NCBI GenBank assembly: GCA_964504305.1
Contig: CAZDEB010000003.1
Coordinates: 62,001 to 126,000, forward strand
Source: UBA11606 sp964504305
GTDB taxonomy: Bacteria; Actinomycetota; Acidimicrobiia; Acidimicrobiales; Aldehydirespiratoraceae
Length of the DNA stretch: 64,000 nucleotides
Direction: 5' to 3'
Under the pieces are notes generated by a model. That model saw only the letters and a list, made by a program, of their open reading frames with translations. It was not told the DNA's origin and did no database searches. The first letter of the stretch is position 1. Each line of letters opens with the position of its first letter. A program made the translations under genes and the position numbers. Below are positions 45,407-53,170 of this stretch, piece by piece.

Positions 45407-46519
45407 ATGCAAGATTTCACCGATCAACTCGCGGCGATCCGGTTCCGGCTCGATGAGGCGGCTGGTTATTTGCGCGTCGCCGAACTCGAACTTCGTCAGC
45501 CCCAACTCGAAACCGAAGCCTCGCGCCCCGATCTTTGGGACGATCAGGACAAGGCCCGCAAAGTCACTTCCGAACTCGCGGCGGTAAACGAAGACCTCGA
45601 TCTTTACCGTCGGCTTCGTGGCGATTTCGAGGATGCCGAAACGCTGCACTCGATGGCCCGAGAAGAGGGCGACGATTCTCTGGAACCCGAGATTTCCGAC
45701 GCAGCTGCGAACCTCGAATCGACGCTCGACGAACTCGAAATGCGGTCGTTGTTCACTGGCGAGTTCGATGAGCGCGACGCGGTTTGCCAGATCAAATCGG
45801 GCGAGGGTGGTACGGACGCTCAGGACTGGGCCGAAATGCTGATGCGGATGTACAACCGTTGGGCCGACCGGCGTGGGTTCGAGGTCGAGATCACTGCTGT
45901 GTCGGAAGGCACCGAGGCTGGCCTCAACAACGTTGAGTTCATTCTCAAAGGTCGACACGCGTACGGGTTGATGCAGTCAGAACATGGCGTACACCGGCTG
46001 GTTCGAATCTCTCCGTTCAACAACGAGGGCAAACGCCAGACCGCCTTCTCGGCTATCCAAGTGTCTCCGTTCTTCGAAGAAGTTTCTGACGAGATCGAGA
46101 TCGACGACAAAGAGCTCCGCATCGACACGTACCGTTCGTCGGGAGCCGGTGGCCAACATGTGAACGTCACCGATTCGGCGGTTCGAATCACTCATCTACC
46201 GACCGGTCTGGTGACCAGTTGTCAAAACGAGCGCAGCCAACATCAAAACAAGGATCGAGCTATGCAGATGATGGCGTCCAAGCTGCTGCAACTCGAGCGC
46301 AAGAAACGCGATGACGAGATTGCCGGCATTACCGGCGAGCAACAAAATGTCGGTTTCGGCAGTCAGATCCGCAGCTACGTGATGCAGCCGTATCAGATGG
46401 TCAAGGATCTACGAACCGAACACGAGACTGCGCAAGTGGATTCGGTGTTGGCCGGCGACCTCGACCCATTTATGGAAGCGTGGCTGCGGTGGACCCGGGC
46501 TCAGGCCGAGTCCGTATGA
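45407..46519 (+). CDS. prfB: Peptide chain release factor 2 (RF2), no programmed frameshift
   Basis: 370 aa from ATG 45407, 6 bases after AGCGGAG. The stop-recognition tripeptide SPF (RISPFNNEGKRQT) identifies RF2 (UGA/UAA), and the catalytic GGQ loop is SGAGGQHVNVTDSAV. The N-terminal segment RPDLWDD, where many bacteria carry an in-frame UGA for autoregulatory +1 frameshifting, reads through without a stop. This gene therefore lacks that control. It lies 29 bases after secA. Confidence 0.96.
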   Translation: MQDFTDQLAAIRFRLDEAAGYLRVAELELRQPQLETEASRPDLWDDQDKARKVTSELAAVNEDLDLYRRLRGDFEDAETLHSMAREEGDDSLEPEISDAAANLESTLDELEMRSLFTGEFDERDAVCQIKSGEGGTDAQDWAEMLMRMYNRWADRRGFEVEITAVSEGTEAGLNNVEFILKGRHAYGLMQSEHGVHRLVRISPFNNEGKRQTAFSAIQVSPFFEEVSDEIEIDDKELRIDTYRSSGAGGQHVNVTDSAVRITHLPTGLVTSCQNERSQHQNKDRAMQMMASKLLQLERKKRDDEIAGITGEQQNVGFGSQIRSYVMQPYQMVKDLRTEHETAQVDSVLAGDLDPFMEAWLRWTRAQAESV

Positions 46520-46610
46520 ACCGGTCCAACCACTGGGCCATGCCCAAGATTTCGACCGGGCTGCTGCTAGCGTCTCGCCGTCGGGCGACTAGTTCTTCCA
46601 CAGGATCGGC

Positions 46611-47288
46611 ATGATCAAACTCGAGAACGTCACAAAGGTCTACAAGGGCGATCACGTCGCGCTTAGAGACGCCACACTTGATATCGCCAAGGGCGAGTTC
46701 GTTTTCCTCGTCGGCGCTTCCGGGTCGGGCAAATCGACTTTCATTCGCTTGCTTAACCGCGAAGAGGTGCCCGAGAACGGCACCATCTATGTCGCCGGCA
46801 AAGACATTGGCGGGCTCGGCAGCTGGAAAGTCCCGTACTTGCGGCGAAACATTGGCTACATCTTCCAGGACTTCAAGCTTCTGCCTACCAAGACGGTCGC
46901 CGAGAATGTCGCCTTTGCTCTCGAGGTCATTGGCAAACCCCGTCATGTGATCAAAAAGCAGGTGCCGGCCATTCTTGAGCTGGTGGGTTTGTCCGACAAA
47001 TTGGCGAGCTTCCCAGCCGAACTATCGGGTGGCGAACAGCAACGAGTGTCGATCGCCAGAGCGTTCGTAAATCGGCCGCTGATTCTTCTCGCCGATGAGC
47101 CAACCGGCAATCTCGACCCGCAGACATCGGTGGGAATCATGCGGCTTCTCGACCGAATCAACCGAACCGGTACCACCGTGGTAATGGCCACCCATGACCG
47201 CGGCATCGTCGACACCATGCGTCGCCGGGTCATCGAACTCGACCGGGGAGTGATCGTTCGCGATCAGGCCCGCGGCGTTTACGAGTAA
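46611..47288 (+). CDS. ftsE: Cell division ATP-binding protein FtsE
   Basis: 225 aa ABC ATPase: Walker A GASGSGKST, Q-loop IFQDFKLLP, signature LSGGEQQR, Walker B ILLADEPTGNLD and the H-loop MATHD. FtsE with FtsX forms the divisome-associated complex that controls peptidoglycan hydrolases. Translation is supported by AGGA 7 to 8 bases upstream. A 91-base gap after prfB contains a TAGCGT -10 candidate near 46569. ftsX follows after 9 bases. Confidence 0.97.
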   Translation: MIKLENVTKVYKGDHVALRDATLDIAKGEFVFLVGASGSGKSTFIRLLNREEVPENGTIYVAGKDIGGLGSWKVPYLRRNIGYIFQDFKLLPTKTVAENVAFALEVIGKPRHVIKKQVPAILELVGLSDKLASFPAELSGGEQQRVSIARAFVNRPLILLADEPTGNLDPQTSVGIMRLLDRINRTGTTVVMATHDRGIVDTMRRRVIELDRGVIVRDQARGVYE

Positions 47289-47297
47289 GGGCGAATC

Positions 47298-48191
47298 ATG
47301 GCTATTAGTCCCGTCTATGCCTTGCGCGAAACCGGCCAAAACCTTTGGCGCAACTTTCTTCTCACCCTTGCCACCATCATCACAATTGGTGTGTCGTTGT
47401 GGTTGTTCGGCGCGTTTTTTCTCTTCAACTACGCGGTCGACAACGCCACACAACGATGGGAGGGAGGGATCGAGTTCGTCGTTTGGATGAACCCCGATGC
47501 CACTCCCGAGCAGATGGCCAACATCCTCGAGGCGATCGATTCGAGCCCGGAGATCCGCGACAAGGAATTTGTCGACCAAGACGCGGCCTACGAGGAGTTC
47601 AAAGACATCTTCTCCGACACCCCCGAACTGGTCGAGGTTGTCACCCCCGACGTCATGCCGCCTTCGTACCGAATTGTGCCGGTCGATCCCGACGCCGATG
47701 TTGTCGAGGAGCTGGCTAACCAGTTTGTTGGGCGGCCCGGCGTAAAGACGGTGGTATCGGCCAACGATACAATCCGCGATATCCAGACTCTGGCCGACGA
47801 CATCGGCGTAAGAGTTCTCATAGGTTCGTTGGTGCTACTTGCCGCCGCGACTTTGCTGATTCTCACCAACATCGTGAGCGCGATTCGCAACCGCGGTCGC
47901 GAGATCGAGATCATGAAGGTAGTTGGCGCAACCAACTGGTTCATCCGGATCCCGTTCATGCTCGAGGGAGTGGTTCAGGCCGTTATCGGGGCGATCGGGG
48001 CTTGGGGCGGGTTGTGGATCATCGACCGCCAGATCGCCGAGCTCAGCCGTCCGGACAGCCTCGAGCTGATGGCTGGCTTCAAGGTGACTGATAGCGAGTT
48101 CCTGTCCACCAATTTGTTGGTGTTGGGCATAGCGATAGTTGTGTCGGTCATCTCGTCGGCCATAGCCGTCACCCGGTACCTCGACGCTTAA
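47298..48191 (+). CDS. ftsX: Cell division protein FtsX
   Basis: 297 aa. A cytoplasmic N-terminus, helix 1 (about 25-47), a large extracellular loop (about 50-170, with the X-lobe residues YEEFKDIF) and three C-terminal helices (about 173-197, 222-245 and 268-290) give the type VII ABC topology. It pairs with FtsE. The dedicated NlpC/P60 or M23 hydrolase often found downstream is not present, and the following gene is unrelated. Confidence 0.96.
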   Translation: MAISPVYALRETGQNLWRNFLLTLATIITIGVSLWLFGAFFLFNYAVDNATQRWEGGIEFVVWMNPDATPEQMANILEAIDSSPEIRDKEFVDQDAAYEEFKDIFSDTPELVEVVTPDVMPPSYRIVPVDPDADVVEELANQFVGRPGVKTVVSANDTIRDIQTLADDIGVRVLIGSLVLLAAATLLILTNIVSAIRNRGREIEIMKVVGATNWFIRIPFMLEGVVQAVIGAIGAWGGLWIIDRQIAELSRPDSLELMAGFKVTDSEFLSTNLLVLGIAIVVSVISSAIAVTRYLDA

Positions 48192-48197
48192 CTTCGC

Positions 48198-48203
48198 TAG
48201 CCT
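48198..48203 (+). promoter_or_regulatory. -10 element (TAGCCT) for the SMP-30-like gene
   Basis: TAGCCT ends 6 bases before ATG 48210, the leaderless spacing. It indicates that this gene is transcribed independently of ftsX. Confidence 0.5.
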
Positions 48204-48209
48204 CTCGCG

Positions 48210-49055
48210 ATGGCTGCTCTGAAAACAATCCACGGCGGGATCGATTTTGGCGAAGGACCGCGTTGGCACGAAGGTCGACTTTGGTTCAGCGACTTCTTTC
48301 GTCGCGGGGTGTACACCCTGGATGACGATGGCCAAGAGGAACTGCAACTGCGGATCGATGATCGACCGTCGGGGTTGGGCTGGCTGCCCGACGGAACTTT
48401 GCTTGTAGTGGCGATGACGTCGCGGCAAGTACTTGCGGTTGACGCCAACGGCGACGTGAGCCAGTACGCCGACCTTCAAGGGCTGGCCGACGGTTACTGC
48501 AACGACATGGTCGTTTCCGAGCGGGGCGATGCCTACGTAGGCAACTTTGGGTTCGATATGGAGAACGGGGCACCATTTCGGTCCGCTTCCATCGCCCACG
48601 TCCGTCTCGATGGATCGGCCACGGTTGCCGCCGACGACTTGATGTTCCCGAACGGCTCGGTGATCACCCCAGACGGATCGACACTCATCGTGGGCGAGAC
48701 GTGGGGCGGCCGATACACGGCTTGGGATATTGCCGGCGATGGATCGCTGGGCAACAAACGGTTGTGGGCGCAAGTCGAAGGGTCGACTCCCGACGGGTGC
48801 TGCCTGGACGCCGAGGGGGCGATCTGGATGGCTGACTTCATGGGTGGCCGTGTTGCCCGCGTGCTTGAGGGCGGCGAGATCACCGACATGATCGAAGTCG
48901 ACGGGCGGGCGGTGGCGTGCGTGCTCGGCGGTGACGACCGCCGGACGCTCTACGTTTTGCAATCACCAGATTCTGTGCCAGAGCAAGTAAGCGGCAAAGG
49001 CTTGTCGACGATCGGTTCGGTCCGGGTGGACGTGCCGGGGGCCGGCCGGCCATAG
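48210..49055 (+). CDS. SMP-30/gluconolactonase-family (LRE-like) hydrolase
   Basis: 281 aa six-bladed beta-propeller. The N-terminal metal-ligand glutamate lies in IDFGEGPRWHEGRLWFSDFF. Later metal-site residues are YCNDMVVSERGDAYVGNFG (asparagine) and FPNGSVITPDGSTLIVGET plus DGCCLDAEGAIWMADF (aspartate). Members hydrolyse lactones or similar esters with a divalent metal. The substrate is unknown; a lactone from deoxysugar or lipid breakdown is possible. Confidence 0.88.
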   Translation: MAALKTIHGGIDFGEGPRWHEGRLWFSDFFRRGVYTLDDDGQEELQLRIDDRPSGLGWLPDGTLLVVAMTSRQVLAVDANGDVSQYADLQGLADGYCNDMVVSERGDAYVGNFGFDMENGAPFRSASIAHVRLDGSATVAADDLMFPNGSVITPDGSTLIVGETWGGRYTAWDIAGDGSLGNKRLWAQVEGSTPDGCCLDAEGAIWMADFMGGRVARVLEGGEITDMIEVDGRAVACVLGGDDRRTLYVLQSPDSVPEQVSGKGLSTIGSVRVDVPGAGRP

Positions 49056-49119
49056 CGGAATGAGACCAACGTCTGAACGCTGACTATCGTCTTGGCGTTC
49101 CGCACGATCTGGAGGACGC

Positions 49120-50358
49120 ATGGCCATTGATTTCACCCTCAGCCCTGAGCACGAAGCGATCCGCGACAAGGTTCGCACGTTCATCAGCGAGGTGGTCAAG
49201 CCCGGCGAGGACATCATCGAAGGCAAAGGGGGTGACGCCCCACTCGAGGGGCGGGAGCGACTCGAAACTCTGATCGCGCTGCGTAAGAAGGCTTTTGAGG
49301 CGGGTTTGTGGCTGCCGCATATGCCTGAGGACTGGGGAGGCATGGGGCTAGGCCACGTTGCTCTGGCCATGGTGCAGGCCGAGGCGGCCAAGTCGTACTA
49401 CGGGCCGTGGGTGCTCAACTGTCAAGCGCCCGACGAAGGCAATATGCATACGCTTTTGCATTGGGCAACGCCCGAGCAGGCCGATAAGTACCTCAAACCG
49501 CTTTGTGCCGGCACGCAATGGTCGTGTTTTGCGATGACTGAGCCGGAGGTTGCCGGTTCGGATCCGACATTGATCCGAACCCGGGGTTATCAAGACGGCG
49601 AAGAGTGGGTGCTAAACGGGCACAAGTGGTTCATCTCCAACGCTCATCGAGCCAACTTCGCGATCCTCGTGGTGCGTACCGAGGACGATCCCGACCTGCC
49701 GCAGGCCGCCAACACTGCGTTCATTATTGACCTGCCGGCCGAGGGCTGGACCGAGGTGCGCCAGATCGAAACAATGCATGGCGGCACGGGTCATTCGGAG
49801 ATCTTGATCGAGGATTTGCGGGTCCACGAGTCGCAGATGCTTGGAGGCCGAGGTCAGGGTCACATGCTGGGTCAGTACCGGCTTGGCCCGGCCCGATTGG
49901 CCCACTGTATGCGTTGGATTTCGCAGGCCGAAACGGCGCTGGACATGATGGTCGAGCGGTCCCTTGACCGTTACAGCCACGGTTCGATATTGGCCGAGAA
50001 GCAGGGGATCCAATGGATGATCGCCGACTCGGCGATGGAGCTGTACCAAAGCAAGCTGATGGTGTTGCACGCCGCTTCAAAGATCGATGCGGGCGACGAC
50101 TTCAAGTCCGAGGTGTCGATGGCCAAGCACTTCGTGGCTAATTCGCTTGGGCGCATCATCGACCGCGCCATCCAAGTGCACGGTGCGCTTGGATACTCGA
50201 CCGATACTCCTCTGGCCCACATGTATCAGCATGCCCGCTGGGCCCGCTTTGCTGATGGCGCCGACGAAGTTCATCAGATGCGTATTGCTCAACGCACGAT
50301 CGCTGCTTACAAGGACTTTGGCACCACCAAAGCCGCGACCGGCAACCTGCCCGTGTGA
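49120..50358 (+). CDS. Acyl-CoA dehydrogenase (ACAD10/11-like group)
   Basis: 412 aa with a GGAGG site before the start. Complete ACAD fold: N-terminal helices, beta-barrel with FAMTEPEVAGSDPTLI and NGHKWFISNA, and C-terminal IQVHGALGYSTDTPLAHMYQHARWARFADGADEVH. The absence of the usual catalytic GTNEIQ motif and the DGADEVH ending match ACAD10/11-like enzymes. The gene is followed by an SDR (1-base overlap) and an aminoglycoside-kinase-like protein, the other half of the ACAD10/11 architecture. Confidence 0.9.
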   Translation: MAIDFTLSPEHEAIRDKVRTFISEVVKPGEDIIEGKGGDAPLEGRERLETLIALRKKAFEAGLWLPHMPEDWGGMGLGHVALAMVQAEAAKSYYGPWVLNCQAPDEGNMHTLLHWATPEQADKYLKPLCAGTQWSCFAMTEPEVAGSDPTLIRTRGYQDGEEWVLNGHKWFISNAHRANFAILVVRTEDDPDLPQAANTAFIIDLPAEGWTEVRQIETMHGGTGHSEILIEDLRVHESQMLGGRGQGHMLGQYRLGPARLAHCMRWISQAETALDMMVERSLDRYSHGSILAEKQGIQWMIADSAMELYQSKLMVLHAASKIDAGDDFKSEVSMAKHFVANSLGRIIDRAIQVHGALGYSTDTPLAHMYQHARWARFADGADEVHQMRIAQRTIAAYKDFGTTKAATGNLPV

Positions 50359-51128
50359 TGAGTTCTCCTTTCGATCTGAGTGGAAGACTGGCCCTCATCA
50401 CTGGCGGAGGTCGCGGCCTCGGTCGTGAGATGGCGCTGTCGTTCGCGGCCCACGGAGCCACGGTGGTGATCGCCAGCCGCAAGGCCGACGTCATCGAGGC
50501 ATCGGCTAACGAGATTGCCGAAGCGACCGGTCAGACGGTGGTCGCGATGCCGTGTCACGTCGGCCGTTGGGATGAGGTATCGGCGTTGGCCGACGATGTC
50601 TACGAGCGGTTCGGTCGAGTCGATGTGTTGGTGAATAACGCGGGTATGAGTCCGCTCTACGACAAGCTCAGCAATGTCACCGAGGAACTCTTCGACAAGG
50701 TGATGGACGTTAACGTCAAAGGGCCTTTCCGACTGGGTTCGGTAATCGGCGAGCGAATGAAGCAAGCGGGGCGCGGCTCGATCATCAACGTGAGCAGCAC
50801 ATCTTCGTTGCGTCCCGGTCCGGCCGAGGTTCCCTATGCCGCGGCCAAAGCGGGGGTCAACGCGCTAACGGTCGGGTTGGCTCAGAGTTTTGGCCCCGAG
50901 GTGCGGGTCAACTGCATCATGCCGGGGCCGTTCCGAACCGATATCAGCAAGGCATGGGATTGGGACGTTATCGACCGGGCTATGCAGCGAGTGCCGATGG
51001 GTCGCGTTGGCGAACCCAACGAGATCGTCGGAGCGGCTCTGCTACTGGCTAGCGATGCCGGCGCGTACATGTCGGGTTCTATCATCAAGGTTGACGGTGG
51101 CATGAGTGGGATTGTTGGGAGTGGCTGA
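50358..51128 (+). CDS. Short-chain dehydrogenase/reductase
   Basis: 256 aa from ATG 50358, one base overlapping the dehydrogenase stop; GTG 50355 is in frame. Classical SDR with TGGGRGLGREMALSFA, NNAGMS, the serine of NVSSTSSLRPG, YAAAK and the C-terminal ASDAGAYMSGSIIKVDGGMSG. Probably oxidises or reduces a hydroxyacyl-CoA or alcohol in the same pathway as the flanking genes. The substrate is not readable. Confidence 0.92.
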   Translation: MSSPFDLSGRLALITGGGRGLGREMALSFAAHGATVVIASRKADVIEASANEIAEATGQTVVAMPCHVGRWDEVSALADDVYERFGRVDVLVNNAGMSPLYDKLSNVTEELFDKVMDVNVKGPFRLGSVIGERMKQAGRGSIINVSSTSSLRPGPAEVPYAAAKAGVNALTVGLAQSFGPEVRVNCIMPGPFRTDISKAWDWDVIDRAMQRVPMGRVGEPNEIVGAALLLASDAGAYMSGSIIKVDGGMSGIVGSG

Positions 51129-52170
51129 TCTTCAGCCGGTTGATCCGGCGATTGTCGACGTCGGCCGGTTACAGAGTTGGATGGATTCGTGTGGGCTGGG
51201 TTCGGGTCCGCTCAGCGCCGTGCAGGCCCTGCGGGGCGGTACCCAGAACTTGCTTCTGCGTTTCGAACGGTCGGGCCGCGCCTACGTGCTTCGCCGCCCG
51301 CCGGCCAACAAGCGCCGCAACAGTGACGAGACGATGCGCCGAGAAGCGCGAGTCTTAGCGGCTCTGGCCGACACGCCGGTTCGGCACCCGCGGCTCATAG
51401 CGGCTGAGTCCGACGAATCGGTGTTGGGGGCGGCCTTCTACCTGATGGAACCGGTCGACGGCTTCAACGCCACCATTGAGCTTCCGGCCTGGCATGCTGC
51501 GAGCGCGGTGCGGCGTCGCGAGATGGGGTTGGCCTTCATTGATCAGCTACTGGCCCTTCACGCAGTGAACTACTCCGACGTAGGTCTCGAAGGCTTTGGA
51601 CGCCCAGACGGCTACCTCGAGCGGCAGGTCGCGCGTTGGCAGAAACAATTGGATAGTTATTCGGATCTGGACGGTTATGGCGGCCCCGAAATACCTCACC
51701 TTGTCGATGTTGCCGGATGGCTCGAACAAAATCGTCCGCCACAGAGCCCATCGGGCATCATCCATGGTGACTATCACCTCGCAAACGTGATGTTTCGTCG
51801 TGATGACACCCAACTTGCGGCGATCGTCGATTGGGAACTGGCGACCATTGGCGACCCGTTGATCGACCTCGGCTTGGTGATGGCGATGTGGCCCCAGTCC
51901 GGCGAACCGGTCCAGGCCGCCAGCGTGCAGCCGTGGGATGGTTTCCCCACGATTGACGAACTCGTTGCTCGCTACGCGGCCGGTTCGTCTCGCGATTTGT
52001 CCTCGATTGTCTGGTACGGCGTTCTCGCCTGTTACAAGACCGGCATCATTTTGGAGGGCACGTATGCCCGTTCGGCCGCCGGGCTAGCGGCGAAGGAGTT
52101 TGGTGAGCTTCTTCACCTAACGACGGTGAGGTTGTTCGGCCGCGCCGCCGACTTCATCGATTCGGCCTGA
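51121..52170 (+). CDS. APH-like small-molecule kinase (ACAD10/11 kinase-domain / LvaA type)
   Basis: 349 aa from GTG 51121, overlapping the SDR by 8 bases. Protein-kinase-like phosphotransferase: GGTQNLLLRF nucleotide loop, catalytic IIHGDYHLANVMF and the metal-binding IVDWELATIGDPLIDLG. These match the kinase domain of human ACAD10/11 and bacterial LvaA, which phosphorylate 4-hydroxyacyl-CoAs so that a partner ACAD can eliminate phosphate. Co-translation with an ACAD and an SDR supports that role. Antibiotic resistance is unlikely. Confidence 0.9.
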   Translation: MADLQPVDPAIVDVGRLQSWMDSCGLGSGPLSAVQALRGGTQNLLLRFERSGRAYVLRRPPANKRRNSDETMRREARVLAALADTPVRHPRLIAAESDESVLGAAFYLMEPVDGFNATIELPAWHAASAVRRREMGLAFIDQLLALHAVNYSDVGLEGFGRPDGYLERQVARWQKQLDSYSDLDGYGGPEIPHLVDVAGWLEQNRPPQSPSGIIHGDYHLANVMFRRDDTQLAAIVDWELATIGDPLIDLGLVMAMWPQSGEPVQAASVQPWDGFPTIDELVARYAAGSSRDLSSIVWYGVLACYKTGIILEGTYARSAAGLAAKEFGELLHLTTVRLFGRAADFIDSA

Positions 52171-52240
52171 CCACGCACAGTGAATATCCATCAGTAGGTC
52201 CTGATCGTTTCGTACGTTCTTGGTCTGAGAGGTGATGGAC

Positions 52241-53026
52241 ATGGCACCTAGGCGGGACGTCATACAAAACGGTGGTAGGGCCACTGGCATTGTTTGTGAG
52301 GGCCGCGGACCAGTAGTGCTGGTCGTGCCCGATCCTCACCAACCAACGATCTCGTGGTTCGAGCCGACGATGGCCGGCGGATTGATCAACGACGTCACCT
52401 TGGCGGTGGTTGAGCTCGCTCCCGCGGGCGAAGCCGCCCCGGATTCGAGGCGGTTCCATCCCGAAGCGGTCACCGAAGACCTCCGCGAGGTGCTTCGCTG
52501 GTTGGACGTCGATCGAGTGGTCGCGTGGGGGTTCGCGGGCGGTGCGTCGTTTGCCGCGAGTTTGGCGCGCCGGCGCCCAGATCTGGTTAGGGGGCTGATA
52601 GTTGGTTCTGCATCGGTCGGCGACCCCCGAGGGCACTACGAAGGGTTGGAGTTAGACCGCGAAGCGCTCATCGGGCGACTCGTTCAGGCCCTTCGGGCCA
52701 ACGACTGGGAGGCCTACTTCGACGCCGCGCCGTGGCACGCATCGGCGGAGACCCGTCAAGAAATCCTTGCCGAGTGTCGCGGAAGCGACATCGCGGCTGC
52801 CCTCGAAGGCGAACTATTACGCCCGAGCGGGCTGGTGCTACCGGCCTCGCCGTCGTTTGTCTATTGGGGTGACCGAGAGCCATTTCACTCTCTGAATACG
52901 TTGGCCGTCGAGTCGCTTCCGGTGCAGTGGACCACTGTTACAGGGCACCGCGGAGATGTGATGCGGGCCGGCCGTTGGCTTAGCCGAGAGATTCGTGAGT
53001 TCTTGCTGGAGACAGTTTCGGTGTAG
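52241..53026 (+). CDS. Alpha/beta-hydrolase-fold protein with replaced nucleophile
   Basis: 261 aa from ATG 52241, 8 bases after GAGAGG; ATG 52235 is possible. The order of strands, the loop after PVVLVVPDPH, and the C-terminal TGHRGDVMRAGRWL (histidine loop) fit an alpha/beta hydrolase. The nucleophile elbow reads WGFAGGASFA: the Gly-x-Ser-x-Gly serine is Ala99. The protein is therefore probably catalytically inactive in the usual way, or uses another residue. It follows the kinase gene by 70 bases. Confidence 0.82.
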   Translation: MAPRRDVIQNGGRATGIVCEGRGPVVLVVPDPHQPTISWFEPTMAGGLINDVTLAVVELAPAGEAAPDSRRFHPEAVTEDLREVLRWLDVDRVVAWGFAGGASFAASLARRRPDLVRGLIVGSASVGDPRGHYEGLELDREALIGRLVQALRANDWEAYFDAAPWHASAETRQEILAECRGSDIAAALEGELLRPSGLVLPASPSFVYWGDREPFHSLNTLAVESLPVQWTTVTGHRGDVMRAGRWLSREIREFLLETVSV

Positions 53027-53170
53027 CCGACTTGGGCCAAAACCGTTGGTAACCCGATAGCTCACGATTCTGGTCCGTGAAATATTTCGAGGAACTTGGT
53101 CGGGGCGATCCGTCGTTGTTCAGTCGACCCATCGCGTCTGTGGTGGGCGACATGGATGTGGAGGATGAGA

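Noticed and set aside
45407..45560. Programmed +1 frameshift in prfB
   Set aside because: The open frame is continuous through RPDLWDD with no in-frame UGA, so no frameshift is needed.
51121..52170. Aminoglycoside phosphotransferase (antibiotic resistance)
   Set aside because: It shares the kinase fold only. The operon context and the match to the ACAD10/11 kinase domain point to acyl-CoA metabolism.
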